Part shown: piece after piece, positions 12,530 to 26,409 of the stretch | Numbering within the stretch: position 1 is the first letter of the stretch | How the letters are laid out: each line of letters begins with the position of its first letter | Assembly (NCBI GenBank): GCA_973895155.1 | Contig: OZ316893.1 | Location: 11,160,001-11,224,000 of the forward strand | DNA: 64,000 bases | From: Marsupella aquatica | Lineage: Eukaryota; Marchantiophyta | Reading direction: 5' to 3' | Made by a program: the position numbers and the translations under genes | The notes under the pieces: generated by a model | The model's database searches: none | Seen by the model: the letters and a program-made list of their open reading frames with translations, nothing else | Told to the model about the DNA's origin: nothing

Positions 12530-12740
12530 ATACTAGCAACCATAGATCACAACTCATCCAAAAACTTATTTTCTTTCACCCCTATTTTTATCATTTTCTT
12601 TGTTTACTTGAAATGTTACTTTCTAGTAGTGTCCATTGTTTTTACAGGGTCTAATTGTTTTTCTTTGCCTTGCCTCAAACACAAACAATCAAATTTGGTT
12701 CTTCTTGTTCTTGTTTAATATGACAAATCATGTTGATGTG
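12530..12740 (+). repeat. dispersed AT-rich repeat, copy 1 (partner at 28965)
   Basis: This stretch shares ordered words with 28965-29180: ATCCAAA, TTATTTTCT, TTTGTTTACTTGAAAT, TTTTTCTTTGC and CTTCTTG followed by T-rich sequence. The copies are strongly diverged. No coding capacity is seen. Confidence 0.5.
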
Positions 12741-15100
12741 GCTGCATGCGCGTGCATCCTGGAATTTTGAAAAGAACTTCCCATGGGGGTCCGTACCCTT
12801 CCTGTGATCACGCATGGATTTTTGGCATGGATTTTTGGCATGGTTTTGGGGCTAGTAAGCTTAGGTTAAATATTAAGGACAAGCACATACTCTCACAAGG
12901 CCCCAAATCTGGTAGCGAGTCTGGTAGTAACTTAGTGATGATTTATAATTATATATAGAGAGATAAAGAAAATTAGGTCTAGATTTTTCAAAAAAATTGG
13001 TAGTTTTAAGAAATTGATCTCATAACCAAGGCCGGAGGAGAGGGGTGTTGGGCGGTGGTGAAATTTGGTCCAAGGATAACAATAGAGACATTGAGGGGTA
13101 CAAGGAAGCCAAGGTGTGAGCATCCTGGTGGGTGGGGCTGACCGGAGGCTCCACACTAGGAGCAAAAAAAATAGAGAAAACGCTGAAATTTAAAGCAGAC
13201 TTTGCTGCACTAGTGCTACTCCACTAGTGCTACTCCAAACATGGTCATGTTTGGATTTTGAAGCCCTTGATAATCCCCATGCAAAACCAAGGTCTACTGG
13301 TCAATTTCAATTTTGTACAAAACAACATACTCGTGGAAATGTAAGTTTATGACCTAGTAAATATAGACTTTTCTTGGGAGCCCATCGCAAAGCATGAGGT
13401 TGGCCATTCCTAAATTGGTCATCGCAGAGAAAGGAGCTGGCCATCATGGAGGGAGGATATGTCCATTGGTGGGCAGGCCATCCATACGGATGTTGACTAT
13501 ATATTCGGAGGTCAATATCTTGACATCTTAGAATCAAAAGATTATAGGCTTGTCGGAAAGAGCTGAATGCAAAAAGGTATGGCAGGTGCACACTCCAAAC
13601 GGACTGAGTCTAAATGAGTAAGATACAGGCCAGATCAATTTTGTGAAAATTTGAGTTTCATCATCTTACAAACATCCATACAGTGACCAGGTGAGTGACC
13701 ACCAACCAACCCCGGCATGCAGCCATGGCTGTGGCCTCCCCTGCTATAATTTCTTTGGGGGGCAGTCATGGCCATATGGACAAAATATGGGACGGTGATG
13801 ATGATTGAGGTAAAACTTGAGACTCCGTAAGCCATATCTTGGTCATTTGAAGTCAGTTTTGGGAGCCATTGTTGGATGCCAAATTAGGTAATAATGGTTT
13901 AAAAACAAAGTAACTGTGGTTAGAAGTAATCACAGGTAGAAGTAAACGTAGGTATAGAGTGAGGAAAAATGCATGTTGGGTAGTAGAATGATGAAACAAC
14001 TGGGTAGTGAGTGTCGGGATAGATTAGATAAGATTAAGATAGGTTACAAAATTCGTGAGGTGAACGAGTAGCTTAAATACCTAGAATGCAAAATTAAGAA
14101 ATAGTCTCTTTAGAAGAATTATAGAAAAGTCTTAGGATAGATGTAGACCCAGGAACTTAAAAATTAGTTAGACTTATATGTAAGGAACTCAACCGCCAAA
14201 TTGTAGCTTAAACGGAGATTGGAGCATCAATGGAGTGAGGTGTTATGAAATATGAGGTTTCTTTACTAGTATATTAAAATGGAATACCGTAGAAGTGAGT
14301 TATAGGTTTCGAGTACCAGAAAGAAGTGTTAGGGGAGTTAGCAGGGAAGGCCAGGTGTCATCACATGAGCCCTTCTAATAAGGACACAAAATACAAGAAG
14401 CAATTACGTAACTTGTGAAGGAAAGACAACAATTTCAAGCAACAATTCAAACAAGGAGATTAGCTGGTGGCATTGAAGGAGAAGATAAATTTATGGTGCT
14501 CAAAGGAGCTCTGGAGATAGGGAAATTTCAGCTTCCTTGGAGCTATCGATGCATCTGCTACATTCAGAGTCCTTGTATGCTGCTGAATTGAGATTGTTGA
14601 GTGTGCTGTTGAAAGGTTGCTGCTGCCGTTGCTAAGTTGAAAGACGCTACTGAAGGAGGACGCTACTAAAGGAGGACATTGGAGCTAGGAGGTTATGCTG
14701 AAGCAGTGTCATCGTGCTACTTCTTTCTTGTTGCACTATTGGAAAGAAGCAGCTATGCTACTGAACCTTAATAGAGCAACTGACATTGAGTCAGATGGAG
14801 CTGCTGAGCTTCGCAATGTACTGACATTGAGATGGAGCTGAGTTGCTAAAAGGGAGAGTGCTCCTGAATAAAAGCGTTGCTAATAAGTTGATCTCCTGAA
14901 TAAAAGCGTTGCGTTGATAATTAAGTTGTTGAATTGAAAAGCAGCTGCGCTGTTGAATGGAGATTTGTTAAATTGATGAAGATGTTGAGCTTTGCAGCTG
15001 CAATTGAGTAAGAGTTGCGCTGCTGGAGAGGTCGTTGCTGAAGGAAAAAAGAAATAGAAAAAAGAAGAAGCATCGAGTTGCCTTGTGCAACTGCAAGCAA

Positions 15101-15346
15101 CATTGCACTTCTTTGTGTTGCGGCAATCTTGCCGCTTCGCGCAACATCGGGCTGCTGCTGTGTGTGCTGCTTTGTGGAGCCAGCAACGCTGCAAAATAAT
15201 GATGGTGAGGAAGAGGGTGGCGACATTGCACTTCTTTGTGTTGCGGCAATCTTGCCACTTTGCACAACATCGGGCTGTTGTTGTGTGTGCTGCTTTGTGC
15301 AGCTAGCAGCGCTGCAAAATACTGATGGCGAGGAAGAGGGCAGCAA
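15101..15346. repeat. tandem repeat, 2 x 123 bp
   Basis: Units starting CATTGCACTTCTTTGTGTTG lie at 15101 and 15224, a 123-bp period. They keep several open frames on both strands, which explains the overlapping Cys-rich and Ser/Ala-rich frames here. I see no domain in them. Confidence 0.85.
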
Positions 15347-18300
15347 CCGGGTTTGAACACGCAGCCTGCTGCTTGCTAAGGGATTCGAGTGGGTTACCAG
15401 GGAAGCACTCCTGGCTCTTTGTTTAAGGAGCTCCCAACAACTATACTCTCGCTGCAACATCCATTCCGGGCCAGTTGGAGTACTTTGAGGCCAATTTGAG
15501 GCCGAGTGAGAGGCCAGGGCGAGTAGGGGAGGACCCAGCAAGGGTATCTCAGCTCCGTTGAGGCCCGAGAGACTGTTTTGAATGTAATTGAAATAGGTTC
15601 ATGAGTAAGTTTTTGTTGGCCTAGCTTAAAAGTGCCTTTTGTAATAAGAGTCGGACTAGTATGAAGCCCGACACTTGGTGGATACTATTGGGAGATGAGA
15701 ATCAGTTATAGTATTTCTGGTTAGTTGGGTTAGAAGTCATTGACTTTAGTTTACAAATGTCTATAAACTCAGTTGTATCACCAAAGGTTTGCCAAGGTTT
15801 GTTCTAGCGGAAGTACTCTCCGGATAGGTCTAAAATTGTGGAAATGGCAACCTGTACTCCTGTGGTAACCCGAGTCTAAGTGGCAAAACCCAAGACTCAA
15901 CACTAACCTGGAACTCAGGGGCGTACCGACACTCAGTTGTAGGCCAAACTTAGAGTGTTTTCCGTCAGAAATATTGTTTATGGATAGTTTGTAACTCAGG
16001 TGGTTGTAAGAGTTACCAAGGGGTACCCAGCTGATTACTCATGTCACCAAGGGGTTGCCTCTATTTGTGTCCTGTGTAAAAACCAGATTGCTGGTAGTAG
16101 TTGATCCAGTTTTAACCTGTGGCTGGATCAACCAGGGTTAAGGTTTTAATGGGTCTAGATAGTTACACTTGGGTTGAATTTCCAAGTGGCCACTAACCTG
16201 ATCGAGTTGGCACCCTAGGCTTGGTGTGGTTTGGTTTGGCTTGGCTTGGTTTGGAGCCCTAGAGTGGTTCTGTGTGTGAAATGAAGAGGAGAAGCAAGGG
16301 GCTGACTCCTGACTTGTTTATTTGTAAACTCTCTTGTAGGTTGAAAGCTTGGGTGCCGAGGCTCTCACTCGGAGGGCAACAGCATTGGCTTAGCGCACTA
16401 AGGAGGGTGGACAGAGAACTAGTCCACTAGGTAAGCAACAAGGAGAGAGTCAACTCAAGGGATGTGTTATGATCTGAACTTTTATTATTTCCTGTAGTAA
16501 AGGCTTATGTGTAAGTCTCCACCTTGGAGCTACTATCTAGTGAACATGTGAGTCCAGTGAGCATGTATGCATACTCAGGCGTGACTTGACACAATCTGAG
16601 ACGTGAAGCTTGAGAGTTGTGGGTGAGAGAGGAATTGTGCACTTGCCTTGTGATAGGAAGTGACATTACTGAAGCTCTTGGTGAAGGAAGCAAAGGAAAC
16701 GTTTGGGGTGCCAGTCATGTTGGGAGTCTATGGAGACAGCTTGTGGGTGGGCACTTGTCGTGTTGAGATCGAGAGTGGGCTTGTGTGAGTGTTTTCCGGT
16801 AGGAGAGCGGAGGTCCGGAGTGATAACCACCTTTCAAAGTTATTTTTCCAATGGTGGAAATAAAACTACCTAGTTGGGTGTGTGAGTGAAAAAGAAGGGA
16901 CTTAGACAGAAAGAGACCTCCTGTTCTGCTATTTGCCCGTCCTAGGAACCCGGACAAGATAAGAAGGGGCGTAGGTGATGAAGATAACTCTAGTGGAGAG
17001 TTAAGCCCCATTGCAAGGTGTTGACAGCCATTTTTGGGGTTGCGATCAGGATAGCGGTGGCCATCTAACAAATTTCTCAGGACTAGATGCTGAGGAACTT
17101 CTACTTTCAAAAATTCTCATGATCAGGGTAGTGACAGGCAGAGGCAGCCACGTAGTAGGAAGGCAGGCAATGGAGTAGATAGGAATATGTTAGTCCAGGT
17201 TTCACTTAGCTCGCTAACCTACTAGTGGCACATGGATGCACTGCTAACCCTATTGCTACCTATAGGCGGCCAACGGTGCCTTTGTTGGCCACCACTACAA
17301 GGGTGGCAACTGGCCAGGTTAGTGGCCACGCACACCCTTGGAATGCTTGTGTGCTTATGTGTTGATTTTTGGATATTTAAATGGCAGCCCCTGGTAGGAG
17401 CAGGAGTGTTTAATTGTCAACCACATGTGCAATTGTTCACGGAGGTGAGAGGAAGGAGTAGGGCATACTATCTGTTGTTGCCCACTTTATAATTTGGGAA
17501 GCTTGTTAAGTGCTTGGGTAAATATTCAGTCAATTTTGTACAAACTTTATACAATTCTGACCATATCCATTTTGATCCATTTTATGCCAAAATTATAACA
17601 GCACCGCCCAGAAACCTAAATTTGCAAACATGCACTTTATGCAAGAAAAAAATTGCAACTAAGAATAGCATTGAAAAACAAATCCTGAGAGCCCAGTTGA
17701 AAAGCCTTCAAGCTTCACATTAACTTGAAAAAACTTATCCCAGACAAATGAAGGAAAAATAAAATTTGAAGGACACCTAAAAGAAGTTACTGAATTTACT
17801 CAATTGAAATGAATGCATTTGAGAGATTGAGAGATATAGGAAAAAAAGTAATGCACAGTGTTCTCTGTTCTGATGATTGCAACTCATTGTTTTGAGGTAT
17901 CAAGTGGTCTTCTTTCACGAGTCCAATATGTTGGTGCATTTTTTGTTATTGTACTTTTGGCAATAAGTGTGCATCAGAAATTAAACAAAAAAACAGGATT
18001 GCCCAGAAAACTTGCATTGGTGTAGGGATGGCCCACAACCAAGGTGACACGAAAGTGCTACTGAAAACCATCTACATGGAAGGTGTCCCATGCATTAGAG
18101 TTTACATTGGTCAATCTCCTTACAGGCATGATGCGGATACCCACAGGAACAATTGTGAGGACATTTCATGGGCATGGGCAGCCTATACAAGTGCCGAGAG
18201 TAAGACTATCGCTGCTCTAAACTCCTGATTACACCATGTCAAAGGATTAAACCATGTGGTGTGCCTGCGAAACTTTACACTCAGTGTAAAGCTGCTGATA

Positions 18301-19438
18301 CTCGAGAACCCTGACAGTTTTGCAGGGTTCAGGTTTTTCTGGCAAAATTCTTGCAAAATTCCCTGGTTAGGAGGATCAGGGCTACAATGCAGTCAACATT
18401 ATTTAGTTCCAATAGAGATCCGCAAGTTAGAAAGAAATACTAATACAATCCAATAACATGATCAAGCAGTACTAAATGAAATGTAGAGGTTTATTGCTAC
18501 ACATTCAAACACCCAGAATTTTACTGCACTTTGTGCAGCACTTGTAGCACAAAGTTTACATGACAAAATGAGAAAGCAAAATTTGGCAAATAGTCACCAC
18601 ATCGAGGACCTTCCATTCACAAGATAATGCAAATTTTTGTACATGATGTTTTTACTTTCATACCAAATTTGAGGGAACAAGGCAAGAAGAACTCACCCAT
18701 GCAGTGAGTCTCTTTCACACAAAGCTAGTAAAAGGTGCTCCTAAACCCTCTTTAGACAGACCAATTGCCTCACTTTGCAATAAATTCCACGACAGTTCAC
18801 TCATGTGCAATGCATAGCTGGGTGTTGTTGCACCCACAATCATTCGGATACAAAGACAACTCTAAACCCTGCAATTTGCCTCGATAACCTGAGTTCTCAT
18901 TTTTGTGGTGTATAATGTTGCACCAATGACAACATGCACAGAAGACCACAAGGACAGTCATGCAATGCACGTTCATTGGGCTATCAAACACTACAACATG
19001 CATTGAGTCATGCCTTTTCAGGGCATTTTCTGTTTACAAAGCCCCAAGATGGAGGGAATGGAAATTAAGTGGTCATCGATCCTCTGAAAAAACACCATCC
19101 TGGCAACCCTCTTTGCCTCTCCATGCATGCACCGTCTACCTTGCCCATTTGTACTTCTGCAACTAACAATGGGGCCACGATGCACCCGCAAATCTACAAA
19201 GTGTCAAGCAAGTTTGACCAAAAAATTGTATGATGAAATGTTATTTATTGAACATGAATAAACACTGCATGTGGTGTATTATCTTCAATTTATGATCCTG
19301 GTGATGGTCTTCTTTGCATTATTTACTTCCTTTGTAGAGCCTTCTGGCTCTCATAATGAATATTTGCATCATATGACCAAGGCATTGGACAATATGTCCT
19401 CATCCAATTATGTATCTATAGCTTTTAAGTACATTGCG

Positions 19439-19538
19439 ACTAAAGATGTTTGAATTTACAATACTGCCACTAGTTTTTCGTATTTACAAATATACATAAA
19501 AAATTAGTGGCAATATTGTGAATTAAAACATCTTTAGT
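19439..19538. repeat. foldback element, about 41-bp arms
   Basis: ACTAAAGATGTTTGAATT at the left pairs with AATTAAAACATCTTTAGT at the right. The arms continue inward through TGCCACTA and TAGTGGCA, leaving a short AT-rich loop. This is consistent with a very small foldback MITE or a hairpin. Confidence 0.75.
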
Positions 19539-20144
19539 GGCAAAGTAATTAAAAGTTGTATGAATTTAAGGATCTTATTTATTAATATGTTTTCATTGCA
19601 GTGATTAAATTAATTCTATGTAGTGTTGAACTGTTTCCCTGCAAAAGACTTGCACACCCAAACACCATATATGGTCGCAACAATCACATGGCTGAGATGA
19701 CATCATGACCGCAAGGATTGTGTGGCCACCACATCAACATGGCTGCAATGATAGCATAGACAAAACAAACTCATTGCCGTAACAACAACATGCTCATGCG
19801 AATCTCATGGCCCAAATGATCTCATGGTTGTAACAACAATCTTGCCACATTGGGCTCGTTGAGCTATTTGTTTAACTCAACTAGCCTACAGTTGGCTGGG
19901 TTATCTATAATTTGAAAGCTAAAATATTAATAAGTTTTTGAGCAGGGTAGGTGCAAACCTGATCGTCCCTACTATGGTAGTCAACTGCTGCCCTTTGATT
20001 GCCATTATCTCTCAGGCTATGGGAGGACAAAATCATTTGTTGCCCACTTTATTATTATTATTATTAATGGCTGATTATGGTGACCTAGATAGATACTCCA
20101 AATTTTGAAAATGGTTTGAAACTGAACGGTGTTGATTTAAGGGT

Positions 20145-20990
20145 AAAAGTGCACCATGTATAAGTGCATTCCATGGGTAACTGCAAACTGGCCGTGTACT
20201 CCCCTAATATTACAGTGTTTTCCTTTGTAAATGCACCCAAAATTGCTCCTTCTGTAAATGCAGGTCAATCTTACTAAATGACATATACATAAGTGCATTT
20301 TCATTTCTCAGGGGTTTCACTTCCACAAAAATGACATATCAAGTGTGACAAAGTATAAGGTCATTTTATTGGTTCAAAGGGAAGACTTCAAATTTATAAA
20401 AAAAAAACAATAGGATTTTTTAAATCAAATTTTGAGACTTATAAGAACATTATAACCAAATTTTTAATATTTCAAGAATATTCCAACTTCATAGGGGTTG
20501 TAAAATAATTTTTTTCTTAAATTTTAGGGGGTACGAGGCCTAAATACGTCGCAGGTGATGGGGAGACATCCATATAGTGAGACCCCGAGTTCCATCTATA
20601 AAAGTGAACATGCATTTATCAAATACCGCAATGCATATGTTAGCGGGTATGTTAGAAGCATTTATTGAGAAGTGCAACCAACAACTACCTAAGGTAGCTT
20701 TTCATGCACTTATCCAATTGAATCGTGCACTATGAGGGTTCAGGGTGGCATGATCTGAAGACTCCACATTGTATAGCCTGACAAGGAGTATGAGGAAATA
20801 CATAAGCAATTTGACATGCACTTAACCAACAGTGCAGCATGCACATATGGCCAAGTGCTTAAATGATATCCCATGTACTTATGGCATAATGCATAACTTA
20901 TGACAGAGTGCATCACTTGGATAAGTGCAGTGTTTGGGGTGTCTTCCGGGGAGCCTGCACTTAGACACGGTGCACTTAGACACGGTAGAT
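20145..20990. repeat. cluster of AAGTGCA / TGCACTT words
   Basis: Short words such as TAAGTGCATT, CATGCACTTA, GTAAATGCA and AGTGCA recur far more often than expected on both strands through this stretch. The cluster is split by the MITE at 20307-20589. It ends about 350 bp before the start codon of the CIA30-like gene. It may be a decayed satellite or a binding-site cluster. I see no regular period. Confidence 0.45.
20307..20589 (-). mobile_element. MITE, 15-bp-TIR family, copy 1 (inverted)
   Basis: The 283-bp element begins CTCAGGGGTTTCACTT and ends AGTGAGACCCCGAG, so its ends form imperfect inverted repeats of consensus CTCRGGGGTYTCACT. It is the reverse complement of the element at 39627. 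Flanking octamers TTTCATTT and TTCCATCT match at six of eight positions, consistent with an old 8-bp target duplication. No coding capacity. An 8-bp duplication suggests hAT-type mobilisation. Confidence 0.85.
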
Positions 20991-21340
20991 TGTAACTATG
21001 AACAGAAACTACAAAGAAAAACAAATGCACAGAAACTACGAAGAAAAACAAATGCAGTAGGGGGTTTACGGCGAGAAGTCAGAAGGAGGGTTGGTAGGGG
21101 TTTAGAGGAAGAAGTGGAGAGTGGCACCCAGAAGCGTTGATTTTGCAGGTTCAGACTTCAGAGCCAACATAGCTTTCTTTCTTCGATCGTTTCTCTGTGC
21201 ACGCTTTACAACAGAATTCATGACCCTAGCTGTGAAATCTCGAAGCAGCATCTCCTGAAATCACAGGGACCATCTATAATTGTCAAAAGGGCGGGTTCCA
21301 GATTCCAGATCGAGTTTGCTTCCAGAGCCGGAGGAAGGGG

Positions 21341-23871
21341 ATGCTTCGTCAATGGCTGCAAGCATCTATCCAAGCAACTCGCCGTGGTACGAATCTTGTG
21401 ATTTGCCCTTTCTGATTTCTTGCGTTTGCTCATTCCCTCGTTCTGTACGACCTTCTGAAGTTCAGTTTGCCCGTGATGAAATGAGTTCTCACAGCCCATC
21501 TTCCGAGTGTTTTGTCACTTACGTTACCGTTGATGGCAGCTGTGGCATGGAATTTGAAGGATATCAGCCCTCCTGCAGAAGTTGTTCTCTTTAATTGCGG
21601 TAAGCCAGAGGATTTGAACCACTGGGAGGTGTATTCGGACTCTAAACATGGAGGTGAGCGAGTTTGGACGGAGTTTTTTAGGCCTCATCAATTTTTATTA
21701 GGTTCCACTGTTTCCAAGCCTACAATGCTGGAAAGCTTATCCAAAGGGAGTCCTTTGTTTTGTGCAATCTTCAGATAGCAGTAGTTACATCAAATTACGA
21801 TCAATGAATTGTGTGTTATTTAAATCGTCAAGGTCGTTTACATCTTTGTAGAGGTCCTCTGGAATTGGGAGAACTGTCATCTATCTCTTTTGATAACTAG
21901 CTGCCGTTTCATAATTCGTTTATGTTATCAATGTTACGAGCACTCTGGCTCACAAGGAGGATATAGTCTAGCTACTGGACGCCCAGGGTTTCATAGTTTG
22001 AAGTTGGTTTTCCGAATTTTGTCGCCTTGGGGCATAGGTCTTCCGCACGTCTTTTGCGTCTGCTATTAGATCCCTTATTTGTGAGGTGCTCATCACTCAT
22101 CATTTTTTGTCTTCACTTCAGGTTTATCATCTGCTACTCTTGACTTGACGAAAAATCATCGGAATAGGGCAGGTATCTCAAATTCATGACATGAACTGTC
22201 ACCTAGTTTTATACGAGTGGGTGGACTTAGTCATGGAGCTTCATTATAAGCTGTTGAGAACAAATGAACGAACATCCTCACTACATTAGTTTCAGCATTA
22301 GGGTAGACTACAGAGAAGTAACGATACACTGGATCTGCAGTGATCAACTGCTTCACTTGATGGTCTTCAGCTTTGACAGATGCGCACGAAATTCCCAATA
22401 ATGCTTGATTCGCGAGGGACGAGTTCTTTCTTGTTGAACGTGGAGCTTGGCACTCCTTGAGATGGGATGCCATTGGTCCAACGGAAATTGACACGTAAAT
22501 GTTGGTGCTATTGAAAATGGACACGACAGGGGCGGTGAAGTATAGATAACGATGTAACTGGTTATTCTGCAGGTGTTTTCAGCGGATCCCTGTCAGAAAA
22601 TGTGTTGGATGACGAACTTGTGACACTGAAGCGGAGCGGGTTTGTAGGTATGCGAACCATGGAGGTAAGCTTGAAAGGCAATTGTGATTGCTTTCTCGAT
22701 ATGAATGTCATATGCTATAATCGGACGTGGTATTGGACCACAAATGCTCCAAACTGTGCATTCCAAGTTGAGTATGGCCAAGGAACTGCAATAGAAATGA
22801 GTGGTGTTGAGCAGGGGAGCTTCTGTTTTTGTTCTGCTACTTCTGATGTGTGGCTGGGCTCTCTCGTGGACAGGACAGATGTAGACTTGATCTGGAGCCC
22901 TTTCAGGCCCTTTTATTCCGTGTCAAGGGAGATGGGCGCTGTTACATCTCCACTGTATGTTGGGCCAACCACTACTATGTCTTCTTGATAATCGAAAACT
23001 CATAAAATAATCTTGGTCTGCCAAATTTTAGTAGCATTTGAGTTCACTTTTATGGTGCTTATCATAGTGTCTTTACATGTTTAACCATGCATGCCATTAT
23101 GGTCAATGATGAGGGGAAAGTAGTAAAGTACTCCTGAAAGATTTCATATTGAAATAAGGAAGAAGTAGGTACATCTAGAGCCAGCGGAGAACAGACAATG
23201 ATGTGTCAGTTTTTCTGACTACTTTGTGTTTCCCTTCAGCTTCGTACAGAAAGCTGGGTAACAGGACCGACCGAGGGCGGATTCAACACATGGCAGGCGT
23301 TTTTGTTTGCACCGAGGGATGAATGGAGTACAATTGAGGTAAGTCGTAAGGACCACATCTCTATCTGTTTTCATTTTGGATACGACACTGAAAATTTGAA
23401 AAACAACCTTCCAAATTTTGGACAAATTGAGAACCGACAGGAGATTCACCTTCGCGTTGGAAGTTATTAGATTTCTGTTTGATGAGTGCTGTTTATCGGC
23501 TGAAATGTTTTGTGGAGAATGATTTTGAGGGTGTAGTCTTCCTTGCTTGGTATCGAGGTGCTTAGAACTATATTACCTACATTGTCTCCTTGAATTGAGG
23601 TTATTACAATGGCTCAGATCATGCTCCAAAAAGAGAATTAGCTTGAAGTTTGACAATTATTGTCTTCTCTGAATGTGCTCAGATTCCTATTTCCCGGTAT
23701 CTTCCAACATGGAGGGGAAAGATACTACCTGTAGATCATAAGATGAATCTCAGAAGCGTTACTGGCTTGGGTCTATCAACAACTGTAGAAGGACCTGAAG
23801 TGGCCGTTAAAGGGCCTGGAGACTTCAGACTGGAGATCCAGTGGATCAAGGCAATTCAAAAGAACATCTAG
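21341..23871 (+). CDS. CIA30-like complex I intermediate-associated protein (7 exons)
   Basis: This is a complete gene for a CIA30-family protein (NADH:ubiquinone oxidoreductase intermediate-associated protein 30). The family assists mitochondrial complex I assembly. Exons by GT-AG splicing: 21341-21386, 21540-21653, 22122-22172, 22573-22664, 22874-22954, 23240-23338 and 23683-23871. They give 223 residues, close to plant homologues. Landmarks in order are MLRQWLQASIQATRRAVAWN (N-terminus), FNCGKPEDLNHWEVYSDSKHGG-type core, GLSSATLDL, VFSGSLS, SGFVGMR, VKGDGRCYIST, ESWVTGP, NTWQAFLFAPRDEW, ISRYLPTWRGK and the C-terminal GPGDFRLEIQWIKAI. All phases join without a stop. The start was chosen because it gives the conserved short N-terminus before the first intron. 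Family and function come from known homologues; activity was not tested. Confidence 0.93.
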
Positions 23872-23879
23872 AAGGTTGA

Positions 23880-26400
23880 GGCATTCTTCAGGTTCAGATG
23901 TAGCATTTACATGTGAGCGAGACGACCCTAAGCAAACCAACAGCTGGCCGTTGTGAGCTGTCTTTCCATTGTTTGCAGAAGTTAGGACGCAGAGTAGGGT
24001 CGTCATTTTTACCGGAGTAAAATGATCCCACGGTGCCACTGGACAGCTCATACATGTCCGGTCATAGTGGGAGCTTGGGGACGATCATGCGTCCATGCAA
24101 AGTAGATAGCACAGTGGGGACCATGGTTCCATCGTTACCCTAGAACTTGCTTGTTTCATGAGCTGGGCAACATCATTTGCTTGTGCTTGAATCAGTGACG
24201 TATCTTGTTTGAAATCGAGGCATTAGACCCTAGTGTGGGTGGCTTTCAGAACAGACGTGTAGGAGAGACGTGTGTCCTTTCGGTGGTCTGACTTATTTAC
24301 AATGACGTTGAGTGTTTGAGCTATTGATCATTCTTACCAGCTCCGGTGTGTTCGTGCCCTCGCCAGAGGGCAATTGGCGATATGAAAATTTCGGGAAAGG
24401 TGAAAGTAATAGCGGGCCTTACCTGTGAACCTATTTCGTAATATTTGCTGATTTTGTGTTGATAGACTAGTGGAAGGCAGGAAAGGCAAAAGACGGTTCC
24501 AAAGTGAGCCTCGCAAAATCATATCGTGGCTCAGATTAGACAAAGAAATACCCTGGATGCGGCAGGTCCTATATTTATGAGAAGATGAGCAAGGTTGCAG
24601 GCAAGGGCAGGAAGCTGCGCAAAGGCAGGAAATGGGATCAATTAGTTACTACATGACTATTGAGATCGTCAAACGCCCTTCTACTGTCGTAGCTCTTGAT
24701 GATGGTCAGCATCTTCTTACATTTACAGTAACGGTCATGCCTGTCTGCTCGAACGAGCTTCCTTCAAGCAAAGCTACGTAGTTGGTGTACGCCTATTTCA
24801 TGGCCTTGAAACTGGTGACTTTCGACATAGCATGAAGCCACTTTGAATAATCTCGCTTGAATTCTCTACTGAAATGTCTGAGGTGGCAGTTTTCAGAGCT
24901 CGTAGCAAAAGCAAATCTCTTTCACAGCAACGACCAGCAGTAGAAAGCTTTAAAGACTGAAGCTCATGTGGCTTTGGATCAGAGAGGCGGATTACGTATA
25001 TGATTTTCAAGGAGACAAGGCACTATGTTCGTCTGTTATTATTCTTGTCCGATCATCAAACGTTACTACCCCAAAGAGCAATGTCTCAGCATTGGCGAGT
25101 GATCCCTGTTCTGTAGCTCGAGAGGGGTGGCACTTTCTACTACCTCCGGCCAGCGTTCAGTTCATAGAATATAATCAAGCCAAGGTTTCATATCTGCCTG
25201 GAACTGAAAATGTTATCAGAGAATGTCATGATGTAACGTGAAGAAAGCTATTTGCTTAGAGTCGAACAAGGTTTGGCTCATTGTGGTCTCCTAAACCCAG
25301 TGAACGCAAACTTACCCTTCTCAGTCACAAAAGGACTGTACATTGAATGCTGGAAACGGAACTTTGCTGCTTATCACCAAAATTTCATTGGTCGATGAGA
25401 CATTTCAAAATCTGCATTCAAGAATGTGTGAGAACAAGCAGGGAATAGGGGTTAAAGACAAAGACTAAATAGCAATATCCTTCAACATATGCTAGCCCCT
25501 GGATTGAAACCTTAGTGTAACCCTGATATAGAGACTTCCGAGTCATCAAATAGACTTCAACCAATGCACCAACGGAAGGTAAAACAAAGGTCTTTCAAGT
25601 GAATTGAGAAGCTATCTATTTCAGAACCATGAAAACATGAAGCTCTCCAGTTCCAAAGTGGCCTGTGAGGTGCACTTGGTAGAGATGATACTTCAGCTAC
25701 TTTCCGGGTCCTCAACGAACTGTCCAAAATCTCTTCTTAAAGAAAACAAATCTGCACCCAATTAACATCTGCACCCAAATCTCACTTTCTAGCCTGACGC
25801 CAGAACGAGCTGTCCAAAATTCGTGCACTGCATCGGAAGAACTAGAGAACCCGTCTAGTTTTGAGATCATTAAGCTGATGCATATATTATTTCCAAAATG
25901 GCTGGTGGCCGAGATGCTACTCTTGAAGCAAATGGATGATATGACAACCCAATTATCTCTCAGCACCCTGGGTTGAGGATTTCCAGCATTCCCAATACCC
26001 TAATCGGATCACATCGACCCGTTCAGAACGACTGAAGCAATGGGCACGGACGAAGCCTTCTAGTTCTCTCTCTATCCGGGTGCTGAACGAGCTTCCCAAA
26101 TTACGTGATACTAGACCAGGAGTACATAACCTCCAGTGGCTTGTTAATAATTTAGGCCTACGAATGACGTCTTCAATCTACATACCCAAACAGCTCAACT
26201 TGAATCCTTGTGAGTAAGGTAGTCCCGTCTTGCTTTGTGATGTTACTGCTATTTACAACTAACTACACACAGTGAATGAGACTATGTTTTTGGAATGATC
26301 TAGAGTTTATGAAACCATGTCATTCTTTCACAGGAGATAAAGCGGATTCTCTTTGAGTTCATTCCAACATACACAGTCATCCGATCGGGCAGACAATGAA
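23880..26400. other. intergenic, nothing recognised
   Basis: No coding region is supported between the CIA30-like gene and the START-domain gene. Near 25.7-26.1 kb the phrase GAACGAGCTGTCCAAAAT and variants (GAACTGTCCAAAATC, GAACGAGCTTCCCAAATT) recur three times about 100-300 bp apart. This suggests a decayed repeat. Confidence 0.4.
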
Positions 26401-26409
26401 CAAAGGGCC

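Larger units (their letters stand above)
11640..20140. other. gene-free repetitive region
   Basis: No supported gene is present. The longest open frame (14921-15541, minus) is Ser/Ala/Gln-rich and arises from a tandem repeat and low-complexity sequence. The stretch 13.9-17.2 kb has the look of retrotransposon-derived non-coding sequence, including a run of TTGG/CTTGG words near 16230. I found neither matching long terminal repeats nor pol motifs. Confidence 0.45.

Noticed and set aside
14921-15541. 206-codon minus-strand frame, Ser/Ala/Gln-rich
   Set aside because: Produced by a 2 x 123 bp tandem repeat and low-complexity flanks, with overlapping frames on both strands. No domain or splice signals.
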